The notes: generated by a model not told the origin, from the letters alone. A stretch of DNA of 64,000 nt from an uncultured Pelagibacteraceae bacterium (GCA_902586485.1 CACIHO010000005.1:1-64000); one strand, 5' to 3'. Positions 1 to 10,265 are shown, counted from the stretch's first letter. Numbers and translations are program-made.

Positions 1-1
1 T

Positions 2-653
2 TGGAAAAATGTTTGTGAAGAGGCTTTTAGAATAGCATCAGTAAATTTGGAGAGTAAACCAGCACCTGCTGGAGAGATGAAAGTAGTTTTGGGACCTGGT
101 TGGCCTGCAATCTTAATTCATGAAGCAATTGGTCATGGTCTAGAAGGGGATTTTAATAGAAAAAAAACATCAGCATTTCATAATCTTATGGGAGAAAAAG
201 TTGCAAGACAGGCACAATGCGAGATTAATGAATACAAGATCTACTGGATCTGGAAGAAGAGAAAATTATAGACATATTGTTTTGCCCAGAATGAGAAATA
301 CAATGATGTTAAATGGCAATCAAACTCAAGATGAAATGATCAAATCTGTTGACAAAGGAATTTTTGCAGTAAGTTTTGGAGGTGGCCAGGTAGATATTAC
401 ATCTGGAAAATTTGTATTTAATTGTACTGAGGCTTACGAAATAAATAATGGTAAAATTGGATCTCCAATTAAAGGCGCAACACTTATTGGTGATGGTCCA
501 TCAATACTTAAGGAAGTATCTATGGTAGGAAATGATATGATGTTAGATCCAGGAATAGGAACTTGTGGAAAAGCAGGGCAAGGAGTTCCTGTGGGAGTCG
601 CCCAACCTTCAATTTTAATAAATAAAATGACAGTTGGTGGAACAAAACTTTGA
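2..653 (+). pseudogene. tldD: TldD metalloprotease, C-terminal part, broken by an internal deletion and frameshift
   Basis: TldD pairs with TldE/PmbA in a zinc protease that processes small peptides. The frame open from the left edge has the PAPAGEM and GPGWP motifs and the zinc motif HEAIGHG, then GDFNRK. It runs into GEKVAR near base 208 and soon loses similarity. The family sequence resumes in another frame from about base 201 ([20 protein letters not shown]) and includes GTCGKAGQ, which holds the expected zinc-ligand cysteine. About 43 residues that the family normally has between these blocks are missing. The two halves share the 7-base word TGCAAGA (202-208), so a deletion between short direct repeats would explain the join. 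The stop overlaps the tldE start region. It is either a real pseudogene or an assembly collapse; identity as tldD is secure. Confidence 0.85.
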
Positions 654-658
654 GTAAT

Positions 659-1976
659 ATGATTAAGGATCAAGAATTTCTAAAATCTAAAGCTTCATAT
701 TGTTTAGATTTAGCAAAAAAAATGGGAGCTACTGATGCAAGTGTTACAGTTGGTCACTCAATTTCAGAAACAGTTAATTTTAGAAATAAATCCTTAGAAG
801 CCTCAGATAGATCAGATGGATTGGCATTAAGTATAGAAACTTATTTAGGTAAAAAAAGATCATCAATTTCATCATCAAATTTACTAGATGAAAATATAAA
901 AAATTTAATTGAAAAGTGCTTTGAAACAACAAAAATTACACCAGAGGATGAGTTTAATTCTTTGCCTGATAAAAATTTGTTAGCCAATCAAATTAGTAGC
1001 CTTAATTTGTATGATGAAACAAGATTCGAAAACGATAAAAAAATAAATTATTTAAAAGATTTGGAGGAATCTGCTTCATCAAACAATCAAATCATAAATA
1101 CAGAGTCTAGTTTCACTGAAAATAAATCAAATTTTATTTTAGCTAATAGTGATGGTTTTTGCGACGGTTATAAAACTTCTTCTTTTACTACTTCTTGTGT
1201 AACGGTTGCAAAAGATGAAAATAGCATGGAAAGAGACTACGAATTTTCTAGCAAACGTCATTTGTCTGATATTAAGCAAGCAACAGATCTCGGAAATAAA
1301 GCTGCAAAGCAAACTATTAGAAAATTGAGCCCTAAAAAAGATTGGAAGTGATAAGATTAGCATAATTTTTGATAAAAGAATTTCAAAGGGAATGTTAAGT
1401 GCTTTTGCAAGTGCAATATCTGCCTCTGCAATTGCAAGAGGTACTTCATTTTTAAAGGATAAAATTGATCAACAGGTTTTTGCTAATTCGATAAATGTAA
1501 TTGATAAACCTGATATAATTAAAGGAATGGGTTCACAAAATTTTGATTCAGAGGGTGTAAACTCAAATACATTGCAACTTATAGAGAACGGAATACTTAA
1601 AAATTATCTTGTGGATACTTACAATGGAAAAAAATTAAATTTAAAATCAAATGGAAGAAGTGGCGGAACTACCAATTTGTATTTTGAGAAAGGAAATATA
1701 AGCTATGAGGATCTCATGAAAAAAAATTCAAGGAGTCTTTATATTACTGAAACTATTGGTCACGGATCTAACCTTGTAACAGGAGATTATTCTGTAGGTG
1801 CCACTGGTTTTTTAGTTGAAGATGGAGAATTCAAATATCCTGTTAATGAAATAACAATCGCTGGTAATTTTAAGGATATGTTCAAAAATATAATTTTAGC
1901 TAATGATTTAGAATTCGAATATTCAGTCAATTCACCAACTATGATGATAGAAGGTATGACTGTTGCAGGAAAATGA
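659..1976 (+). pseudogene. tldE: TldE/PmbA metalloprotease partner, single frameshift in an A6 run
   Basis: TldE (PmbA) is the non-catalytic partner of TldD. The first frame (ATG at 659, or TTG at 650 overlapping the tldD stop) runs to a stop at 1349-1351, ending in LSPKKDWK. The second frame carries the rest of the family: SAFASAISASAIARGTSFL, GSQNFDSEGV, the NLVTGDYSVGATGF block, EITIAGN and a C-terminal IEGMTVAGK. Both frames join cleanly at the six A's at 1334-1339. One A fewer (or two more) would read PKKIGSDKISIIFDKRISKGML. It may be a homopolymer sequencing error, a real mutation, or a site where polymerase slippage restores the protein. The last codon overlaps the next gene's ATG. Confidence 0.85.
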
Positions 1977-2944
1977 GCAGTTATTGTGTAATTGGCTCTG
2001 GAATTTCAGGAGCAACAATAGCCAATTTGTTAAGTAAAAAAAATTCTGTACATATTTATGACAAAGCTCGAGGTCCAGGTGGTAGATCTTCTTTTAAAAG
2101 ATTAAATAAGTCAAAAGGATTTGATCACGGTGCACAATATATTTCTCCAAAATCAACTCAATTTAAAAAATTTATTACAAATCTATGTAAAAAAAAAATT
2201 CTAAAAAAATGGAGTGGCAAACATATTTTTTTAAACAAATTAAAAAAAGAAAATAAAAATCATGTTAAAATAATTGGTTACAAAGGTAACAATGATATTA
2301 GCAAACACTTAATAAAGAATATAAAATGTAATTTTCAAAGCGAGTTAGAGAAGATTAAATTTGTAAACAATAAATGGAGACTAGTTTTTCAGAACAATAA
2401 AACAAAATATTATGATAAATTAGTTTTGACTTGCCCATTCCCACAATTAAAAAAATTATCAAAAAAATTTATTAAGGATCCATTTATCAAGCAAAAAATC
2501 AAAATGGATGCAAATATTACAGTCATGATCGAAATTAAAAAAACAAATAAAAACATATCAAGTTATTTATTTGATGACAAAATTTTAGGGTGGGCTGCTA
2601 GAGAAAATAGTAAAAAAAGATTTAAAAGTAAAAATGATTTGTGGACTTTACAAAGCACAAACGTATGGGCAAATAAAAAAATAAGTAAAAATAGAGAAAA
2701 TAAAGATAAAAACTCAAAGATTTTAATTGATCAATTTTTTAAACTTACTGGAATTAAAAAAACAAAAATTATAACTGCATTAAATCATGGTTGGAGGTAT
2801 TCTTCAAATTCTAGATCCTTAAAAGTTAAAAGTTATTGGAACGATAAATTAAATTTAGGAGTGTGTGCAGATTGGTTTGTAGGTCCTAGAGTAGAGGCTG
2901 GATGGATAAGTGCAAACGATCTTTTTAAAAAAATAAATAAATAA
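1973..2944 (+). CDS. NAD(P)/FAD-dependent oxidoreductase (amine oxidase/renalase-like)
   Basis: A 323-residue flavoprotein. The N-terminus is a Rossmann dinucleotide-binding fold with GSGISGA (residues 8-14), followed by KARGPGGRSS near 32-40, the second FAD contact typical of amine oxidase and renalase-like proteins. The C-terminal block GVCADWFVGPRVEAGWISANDL matches the closing FAD-binding segment of that family. The middle is Lys-rich and diverged. The ATG overlaps the tldE stop (ATGA), so it is probably translated with tldE. The substrate cannot be deduced. It converges on the next gene with two bases between the stops. Confidence 0.75.
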   Translation: MSSYCVIGSGISGATIANLLSKKNSVHIYDKARGPGGRSSFKRLNKSKGFDHGAQYISPKSTQFKKFITNLCKKKILKKWSGKHIFLNKLKKENKNHVKIIGYKGNNDISKHLIKNIKCNFQSELEKIKFVNNKWRLVFQNNKTKYYDKLVLTCPFPQLKKLSKKFIKDPFIKQKIKMDANITVMIEIKKTNKNISSYLFDDKILGWAARENSKKRFKSKNDLWTLQSTNVWANKKISKNRENKDKNSKILIDQFFKLTGIKKTKIITALNHGWRYSSNSRSLKVKSYWNDKLNLGVCADWFVGPRVEAGWISANDLFKKINK

Positions 2945-2946
2945 TT

Positions 2947-3627
2947 TTATTCAAGAATTTTTAGACGATATTCCCAATTTCCCATTCTTTCATATGTAAT
3001 TTTAACAATCACTGAAGTTTTTTTATCAAGCCAAATGTCAAAATTTAATTTTTTATCTTCAGGAAGAGATTTATCTTTTGATGTAAGTTTAAAATGATCT
3101 GTTTCGTATTGTTTGCCATTGATTGAAATATTTTCTTTGCCAATAAAAATAACTATTTGTTCTTTTATACTTCCAGAAATAGGACTTATTTGACTTTCTG
3201 CTTGTAAAATTTTATGACTCCACCAATTCCCAATAATATTTTTAACAGAAGCCTCACCTGAATATGAAGATCCTTTAATTTCAAACTTTTTATTATTTTT
3301 ATCTAGTTTTAAGTTTACAAATTTTTCTTTTTTATTTTGAAGTGTCTTTGATTGAAAAGATATTAAATTATCTTTTAAATAAATTTCTTCCCCATATCCC
3401 TCTACTTTAAATATTGTTGCAGATAGTAATTTTACCTCAAATTTATATTGACTCTTTACTATCGTTTTTTCACCATCTTTTTTAAAATAATAATTGTTAT
3501 ATCCAATTACTTCATCATTTCTCAAGATCTCCATTTCTATTTTATCAAATTTGTTATAATGACCTATGTGAGCTAAAGAAATTGATGAGAAAAATACAAC
3601 AAGTAAAATAATTGCAAACTTTTTCAT
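2947..3627 (-). CDS. Secreted protein of unknown function (possibly DUF6134-like)
   Basis: A 226-residue protein beginning with a signal peptide (MKKFAIILLVVFFSSISLAH, cleavage likely after the Ala near residue 19). The mature part alternates short beta-strand-like stretches with charged turns. It contains GNWWSHKILQAES in the middle and FDIWLDKKTSVIVKITYERMG near the end, an organisation reminiscent of periplasmic DUF6134/DUF3108-like proteins. I cannot assign a function. It is transcribed divergently from the membrane protein gene starting at 3681, with a 53-base gap that must hold both promoters. Confidence 0.6.
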   Translation of the reverse strand: MKKFAIILLVVFFSSISLAHIGHYNKFDKIEMEILRNDEVIGYNNYYFKKDGEKTIVKSQYKFEVKLLSATIFKVEGYGEEIYLKDNLISFQSKTLQNKKEKFVNLKLDKNNKKFEIKGSSYSGEASVKNIIGNWWSHKILQAESQISPISGSIKEQIVIFIGKENISINGKQYETDHFKLTSKDKSLPEDKKLNFDIWLDKKTSVIVKITYERMGNWEYRLKILE

Positions 3628-3680
3628 TTGTTTGTTACAATATTAGAATTTTACATTAATAGATATAGCTTATTACAATT

Positions 3681-4328
3681 ATGTTTTTAAAAATAAAAAA
3701 AATTCCAAAAGTAAAATGGAGCTCAGAAAAACCTTTTAATTTTAAACCAAAGTTTTCTACATTTTTTTTCTTATGTTTTGGATTATCAATATTTGGATTA
3801 GGTGAGGGGTTGTTAATTGTTTCATTTACAGGCGCTTCTCCTTGGAGCGTATTAGCTCAAGGTATTTCATTAAATGTTAATTTAAGTATTGGAACTATCA
3901 CGTTATTAATAAGTATAGCTGTTTTAATTTTATGGATTCCTCTTGGACAAAAACCAGGGATGGGAACAATATTTAATGCTTTGATAATTGCAATTATGAT
4001 TGATCTTTGTATCAAATATGTTCCAACACCATCAAATTATATTCATCAATTATTATTAGCTGTAATTTCTGTAGTCATGGTTGGAATAGGTGGTGGTATT
4101 TACCTAGTATCAAATTTAGGAGCTGGTCCTAGAGATGGACTAATGATAGGATTGCAAAAATTAACTAATTTTCCTATTGCTGTTGTAAGAGCAACATTAG
4201 AAATTTCAGTTGTTAGTATTGGATGGTATTTAGGGGGAACAGTAGGGATTGGAACATTACTATTTGCATTTGGAATAGGCCCATGTGTTGCGTTAGGACT
4301 TTACTTAGTTGATAAAACTTTTAATTAA
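3681..4328 (+). CDS. YczE/YyaS/YitT-like integral membrane protein
   Basis: A 215-residue, strongly hydrophobic protein with about five membrane segments after a basic N-terminal tail. Repeated motifs GEGLLIVSFTGASPWSVL (near 42-60) and GGIYLVSNLGAGPRDGLMIG (near 138-157) are the duplicated half-repeats of the YczE family, in which GASPWD/GAGPRDGLM-type signatures recur. The transported substrate, if any, is unknown. Its TAA stop and the stop of typA on the other strand share the four bases TTAA at 4325-4328. Confidence 0.7.
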   Translation: MFLKIKKIPKVKWSSEKPFNFKPKFSTFFFLCFGLSIFGLGEGLLIVSFTGASPWSVLAQGISLNVNLSIGTITLLISIAVLILWIPLGQKPGMGTIFNALIIAIMIDLCIKYVPTPSNYIHQLLLAVISVVMVGIGGGIYLVSNLGAGPRDGLMIGLQKLTNFPIAVVRATLEISVVSIGWYLGGTVGIGTLLFAFGIGPCVALGLYLVDKTFN

Positions 4329-6151
4329 GCTGCAGCTGTAGCTTTTTCGCTTTTCTTTCTTTCGTGTGGATCTAGAATTGCTTTTCTCAATCTACAAGAG
4401 TCTGGAGTTATCTCTAAAGCTTCATCAGTATTTAGCATACTTAATTGTTCAGCAATAGACATTGTTCTTACGGGTGTAAGGATAACATTTTCGTCAGTAC
4501 CTTGAGTTCTCATATTTGTTAATTTTTTACCTTTCATGACATTGATTATCATATCACCTGGTTTAGGTGAAAGACCAACTATCATTCCAGGATAAACAGC
4601 ATCATTGTGAGTTACAAACATTTCTCCTCTTGCTTGTAGGTTAAATATTGCAAATGCAACTGCTTTTCCTTGTTCCATAGAGATTAATGCTCCATTTCTT
4701 CTACCCTCCATTTCTCCTTCAAAAGGACCATAGCTATGAAATATTCTATTTATCACTCCGTTGCCTTTTGTAAGCGTAAGAAATCTACTTGTGTAGCCCA
4801 TTAACCCTCTAGTAGGTGCATGAAAAATTAATCTTTTTTTATTTGTTCCAGTATCTTTTAGTTCTATTAGTTTACCTTTTCTTCTGTTCATTGAATCAAT
4901 TACTTTTGAAGAATGTTCTTCATCAAGGTCCATAGTAATTTCTTCAATTGGCTCAAGCTTATTTCCACTTTCATCAGTTTTATATAATACTTTTGGAGGA
5001 CTAACTGTCATTTCAAAACCTTCTCTTCTCATTTGAGTTAAAAGAATTTCCAACATTAGCTCACCTCTACCACTAACAACAAAAGAGTCTTTTCCCCCGT
5101 TTTCTGAAAATGTAATACCAACATTATTTTGTGCCTCTTGAACTAATCTATCTCTTATTTGGGTGCTGGTTAGTTTTTTACCTTCGGTTCCAGCTAAAGG
5201 TGAAGTATTTACAGTAATGGTAATTGACATTGTAGGAGGATCTATCGGAGTAGCAGGGATAGGCTCTTTGATCTCTAGGTCACATATGGTATCAGCAACA
5301 TTCGCTTTTTCTAACCCAGCAACAACTACAATATCTCCAGCTTCACCAACATCTATTGGAACTTTTTTAGTTCCTTCATATCTAAAAATTTTCGTTAATT
5401 TTCCTTCATCTACTTTTTCACCATTTAAATTGATTGCTTTTATAGATTGGTTAGCTTTTGCAGTTCCTTGTGTAATTCTTCCAACTAAACTTCTTCCTAA
5501 AAAACTATCTGCATAAAGTAGCGTTGATAACATTGCAAAAGGTTTAGTTTTATCAAGTTCAGCAGGCTTAACATGATCTACAATTAAATCTAACAAAGGA
5601 TTTAAATTTTCTCTTGGACCATCAACTTCATGATCTGCCCAACCTGATCTTCCACTTGCATACAGAACTGGAAAATCTAATTGATCTTCATTTGCATCTA
5701 AGCTAACAAATAAATCAAATGTTTCATCTAAAACTTCATTAGCTCTTTGATCAGCTTTATCTAATTTATTTATAACAACAATTGGTTTTAATCCTTGTTT
5801 GAGTGCTTTTGATAATACAAATTTTGTTTGAGGCATAACACCTTCTGCAGAGTCAATTAATAGTAATGCTCCATCTGCCATACTTAAAACTCTTTCAACT
5901 TCAGCAGCAAAATCTCTATGGCCTGGAGTATCGATTATATTTATTCTTGAATTGTTCCAATTAATTGAAGCAGGTTTTGCTAAAATCGTAATTCCTCTCT
6001 CTTTTTCGAGCTCACCCGAGTCCATTAATCTTTCATCAACAACTTCATTCTCTCTAAATGAACCGCTTTGTTTCATTAAATTATCAATAAGAGTAGTTTT
6101 GCCATGATCAACATGGGCTATGATTGTGATGTTTCTGATATTATTGCTCAT
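4325..6151 (-). CDS. typA: Translational GTPase TypA/BipA
   Basis: A ribosome-associated GTPase of the EF-G type involved in 50S assembly and stress or cold adaptation. The 608 residues match full family length. GTPase motifs are visible: AHVDHGKT (12-19), RGITI (near 53), DTPGH (near 74) and NKLD (near 128). The EF-G-like domains and the BipA-specific C-terminus (RTQGTDENVILTP) follow, with a short Ala-rich tail KATAAA. A weak ribosome-binding region precedes the ATG. Expression could come from a promoter downstream of the groEL terminator or from read-through. Confidence 0.97.
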   Translation of the reverse strand: MSNNIRNITIIAHVDHGKTTLIDNLMKQSGSFRENEVVDERLMDSGELEKERGITILAKPASINWNNSRINIIDTPGHRDFAAEVERVLSMADGALLLIDSAEGVMPQTKFVLSKALKQGLKPIVVINKLDKADQRANEVLDETFDLFVSLDANEDQLDFPVLYASGRSGWADHEVDGPRENLNPLLDLIVDHVKPAELDKTKPFAMLSTLLYADSFLGRSLVGRITQGTAKANQSIKAINLNGEKVDEGKLTKIFRYEGTKKVPIDVGEAGDIVVVAGLEKANVADTICDLEIKEPIPATPIDPPTMSITITVNTSPLAGTEGKKLTSTQIRDRLVQEAQNNVGITFSENGGKDSFVVSGRGELMLEILLTQMRREGFEMTVSPPKVLYKTDESGNKLEPIEEITMDLDEEHSSKVIDSMNRRKGKLIELKDTGTNKKRLIFHAPTRGLMGYTSRFLTLTKGNGVINRIFHSYGPFEGEMEGRRNGALISMEQGKAVAFAIFNLQARGEMFVTHNDAVYPGMIVGLSPKPGDMIINVMKGKKLTNMRTQGTDENVILTPVRTMSIAEQLSMLNTDEALEITPDSCRLRKAILDPHERKKSEKATAAA

Positions 6152-6236
6152 AAATTCTGGCTCTTATACATATTTAAAAGGATATTAAAACTCAAAAAAA
6201 CTCATAACTGGCTTGAATTATTTTCAAAATTCAGGA

Positions 6237-6353
6237 TTAATTTGTCTTTTTTTGTTTATTTTTTTTAAGTTTTCTTTTTTCTTTAAAGCTCAATTTAGGT
6301 TTTTTTTTAACACTAGAGTCTTTAAATGATTTACCGCTATATCTTTTTGACAT
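6237..6353 (-). CDS. Possible 38-residue highly basic small protein
   Basis: I translated this short frame by hand. ATG at 6353 reads MSKRYSGKSFKDSSV, then a run dominated by Lys and Arg ending KNKQKKTN and TAA at 6237-6239. It fills most of the gap between groEL and typA and begins 20 bases downstream of the groEL terminator. There is no clear Shine-Dalgarno sequence, and a Lys-rich frame can arise by chance in AT-rich DNA, so coding status is uncertain. If real, its charge suggests nucleic-acid or ribosome binding. Confidence 0.35.
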   Translation of the reverse strand: MSKRYSGKSFKDSSVKKKPKLSFKEKRKLKKNKQKKTN

Positions 6354-6372
6354 TATTAAGCATCACATAAAA

Positions 6373-6398
6373 AAAAGGCCATCTTTAGATGGCCTTTT
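6373..6398 (-). terminator. Rho-independent terminator after groEL
   Basis: The bases AAAAGGCCATCT, TT, AGATGGCCTTTT form a perfect inverted repeat, with a GC core of GGCC pairs. On the minus strand, reading out of groEL, the stem runs into at least eight T's (complement of the A run at 6369-6376). It is the only convincing intrinsic terminator I found in the window, and it fits the need to insulate the highly expressed groESL transcript. Confidence 0.85.
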
Positions 6399-6423
6399 AA
6401 ATTTTATTTAAGAAAATGAGGGA

Positions 6424-8097
<1,674 letters not shown>

Positions 8098-8107
8098 TTA
8101 TAGTAAT

Positions 8108-8398
8108 TTACTTGCTTGAAATACCCATAATGTCAGACTCCTTCATTATGCTGTATTCTTTTCCATCAATTTTAACTTCTGTTCCTGACCATTTCCCAAA
8201 TAAAACTTTGTCACCAACTTTAACATCCATTGGAATTTTTTTTCCATCTTCAGTTTTCGCACCTCCACCTATGGCAACAACTTTACCTTCTTGAGGTTTT
8301 TCTTGAGCTGTATCTGGTATGATAATTCCTCCAGCAGTTTTTTCACTACTATCTAATACTTCTATTAAAACTCTGTCATGTAACGGTTTAAACTTCAT
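8108..8398 (-). CDS. groES: 10 kDa co-chaperonin GroES
   Basis: The lid subunit of the chaperonin, 96 residues from [10 protein letters not shown] to MGISSK. The mobile loop ([17 protein letters not shown], near 17-33) and the [14 protein letters not shown] block are typical. I chose the ATG at 8398 because AAAGGAG lies just upstream and the family begins there; the frame could extend 13 codons further but that stretch is not family-like. It forms an operon with groEL. Confidence 0.98.
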   Translation of the reverse strand: MKFKPLHDRVLIEVLDSSEKTAGGIIIPDTAQEKPQEGKVVAIGGGAKTEDGKKIPMDVKVGDKVLFGKWSGTEVKIDGKEYSIMKESDIMGISSK

Positions 8399-8434
8399 AA
8401 AATCTCCTTTATAAATCTTTATAAATATCTGCTT

Positions 8435-8463
8435 CATATAGATATTTCGCTGTCTATTTCAAG
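8435..8463 (-). promoter_or_regulatory. Candidate heat-shock-type promoter of groESL
   Basis: On the minus strand CTTGAAA (8463-8457) is followed after about 16 bases by CTATAT (8441-8436). CTTGAA is the usual -35 core of RpoH (sigma-32) promoters in alphaproteobacteria; the downstream box is only a partial match to CCATNT. It lies about 40 bases before the groES start. No CIRCE element (TTAGCACTC inverted repeat) is present. The assignment rests on motif resemblance only. Confidence 0.35.
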
Positions 8464-8474
8464 ATTAGAAACTC

Positions 8475-8495
8475 CTAGGTTATTAATATTCCTAG
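8475..8495. repeat. Inverted repeat CTAGG-N11-CCTAG between groES and the HAD gene
   Basis: CTAGG at 8475-8479 and CCTAG at 8491-8495 form an inverted repeat around an AT-rich centre (TTATTAATATT). It lies in the 131-base divergent gap between groES and the HAD-IIA gene, upstream of the possible heat-shock promoter. It could be an operator for either side, or chance. Confidence 0.3.
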
Positions 8496-8529
8496 TAAAT
8501 TAGAGATTTTATGGTTTATACCTTAAAAT

Positions 8530-9348
8530 ATGACCAAAAATTTAGATTTAAATGGCCTAAAATCAATAGCCGATAATTATGATCTTTTTTATATAGATTT
8601 ATGGGGTGTTATACATAATGGGATTAATCTTCATGAACAGGCAGTAGCTGTATTAAATGAACTTTCTAGAAGTAAGAAAATGTTTGTACTTTTAACTAAT
8701 GCTCCCAGACCAAACAAAACTGTTAGAAATTTTTTACAAAAAATGGGAATGAGCAAAGACTTGAGAGATCATGTATTTACTTCAGGTGAGGCAGCATTGA
8801 ATTATTTAAAAAAATTTTACATATCAAAAAAATTTTATCATATAGGACCTCCTAGAGATTTTGATTTGTTTAATTTATTTGGAAAGAATAAGTGCAAAGC
8901 TATAATAGACAGTGAATATTTATTATGTACTGGATTATTTGATGAACATTCGAAAGACTTGATTTACTATAAAAGTTTACTTGAAAAACAAATTAAAAAA
9001 AAAATGATTTGCACAAATCCTGATTTGATTGTTGATCGTGGTGAAGTAAGGGAGTTGTGCGCAGGTTCTGTTGCAATGGTTTTTGAAAAAATGGGTGGAG
9101 AAGTAGTATACTTTGGAAAGCCACATCCTGAAGTCTATAATCAATCAATAAATAATGAAAATAAAAAAATATTAGCAATTGGAGATAATTTAAATACAGA
9201 CATCAGAGGTGCAAATTTTTTAAATTACGATTCTTTATTAATTAGTAATGGAATACATAGACATGAAATTAAAAACAAAGGTATTCAAAATGTTTCAAAA
9301 GAGTATGAAGTAATAGTTAATTATATACAGTCAGATTTAAAATGGTAA
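8530..9348 (+). CDS. HAD-superfamily subfamily IIA hydrolase (TIGR01459-like)
   Basis: A 272-residue phosphatase-like protein. Motif I is YIDLWGVIHNG (near 21-31), with Asp23 as the expected nucleophile and a Trp where most HAD enzymes have the second Asp; this DxWGV form is characteristic of the TIGR01459 group. LLTNAPRP (near 54) is motif II, and GDNLNTDIRGA (near 217) carries the magnesium-binding acidic residues. The substrate is unknown. The final codons overlap the ribF start at 9342, suggesting coupling to flavin synthesis genes. Confidence 0.8.
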   Translation: MTKNLDLNGLKSIADNYDLFYIDLWGVIHNGINLHEQAVAVLNELSRSKKMFVLLTNAPRPNKTVRNFLQKMGMSKDLRDHVFTSGEAALNYLKKFYISKKFYHIGPPRDFDLFNLFGKNKCKAIIDSEYLLCTGLFDEHSKDLIYYKSLLEKQIKKKMICTNPDLIVDRGEVRELCAGSVAMVFEKMGGEVVYFGKPHPEVYNQSINNENKKILAIGDNLNTDIRGANFLNYDSLLISNGIHRHEIKNKGIQNVSKEYEVIVNYIQSDLKW

Positions 9349-10265
9349 TACATTACACAAATTTTAATATCAAAAAAATACATAAAGGATCAATTATTTT
9401 AATTGGTAATTTTGACGGTTTACACATAGGACATCAAAAATTATTTCAATTAGCACAATCATATAAGAAAAAGTTTAACTTAAAAATTGGTGTTGTTAAT
9501 TTTGATCCAATGCCAAAAATGTTTTTTAATAAAAAATTGAAAAATTTTAAATTATCAAATATTGATCAAAAGATTAAATTGTTAAGTAATTTAAAAGTAG
9601 ATTTTCTAATAACCAAAAAATTTAATAAAAAATTTTCAAAAATAAAAGCATTAAATTTTATAAATCAAATTTTGAATAAAAAACTAAATTCTAAATTTAT
9701 TTTTGTTAGTAATAATTTTAGATTTGGAAATAAAAGAGAAGGTGATGTTAATTTATTAATTAAAAACGAAAAATTATTTGATTATAAAGTTATTAAACCA
9801 GAACCATTAATCAAAGGTAAAAAAATTGTTTCTTCATCTTTAATAAGAAATCTTTTAGAAAACGGTTTTTTAGATAAGGCCAATAATCTTTTAAATAGAA
9901 ATTGGACGATACAAGGAATTGTTAAAGAGGGTAGAAAAGTAGGAAAGAAAATTGGTTTTCCAACCTGCAATATTGATATAAAAGATTATATAATTCCCAA
10001 ACCAGGAGTTTATGCAGTTAAAGTCCTAAGAAAAAATAGCACAAAATATCTTAAGGGTATTGCCAATCTTGGATATAGACCAACATTTAATCAAAAAAAA
10101 ATATTATTAGAAGTTCATTTATTTAATTTTTCTGGAAATCTTTATAATAAGCTTTTATCAGTAGAGTTTTTAAAGTTTATAAGAAAAGAAAAAAAATTTA
10201 AAAATGCAGATCAATTAAAAGTTCAAATAAAAAAAGATTTAAATATTGCAAAAAATACCAAATGA
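9342..10265 (+). CDS. ribF: Bifunctional riboflavin kinase/FAD synthetase RibF
   Basis: Converts riboflavin to FMN and FMN to FAD. The N-terminal nucleotidyltransferase domain shows GNFDGLHIGHQKL (near 22-34) and the SSSLIR motif (near 165). The C-terminal kinase domain shows GRKVGKKIGFPTCNI and PGVYAVKV, followed by IANLGYRPTF. The 307 residues are normal for the family. It overlaps the HAD gene by 7 bases upstream and ileS by 4 bases downstream, so it is part of a tight plus-strand operon. The protein is unusually Lys/Asn-rich. Confidence 0.96.
   Translation: MVIHYTNFNIKKIHKGSIILIGNFDGLHIGHQKLFQLAQSYKKKFNLKIGVVNFDPMPKMFFNKKLKNFKLSNIDQKIKLLSNLKVDFLITKKFNKKFSKIKALNFINQILNKKLNSKFIFVSNNFRFGNKREGDVNLLIKNEKLFDYKVIKPEPLIKGKKIVSSSLIRNLLENGFLDKANNLLNRNWTIQGIVKEGRKVGKKIGFPTCNIDIKDYIIPKPGVYAVKVLRKNSTKYLKGIANLGYRPTFNQKKILLEVHLFNFSGNLYNKLLSVEFLKFIRKEKKFKNADQLKVQIKKDLNIAKNTK

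Noticed and set aside
5163-5516. 117-codon plus-strand frame opposite typA
   Set aside because: It lies wholly inside the well-conserved typA gene, has no family resemblance and no ribosome-binding site.
8399-8529. CIRCE/HrcA operator upstream of groES
   Set aside because: No TTAGCACTC-type inverted repeat could be found in either orientation.
8530-9348. HAD protein as a degenerate, inactive enzyme because the second motif-I Asp is Trp
   Set aside because: The DxWGV form is the family norm for the TIGR01459 group, so it is not evidence of decay.
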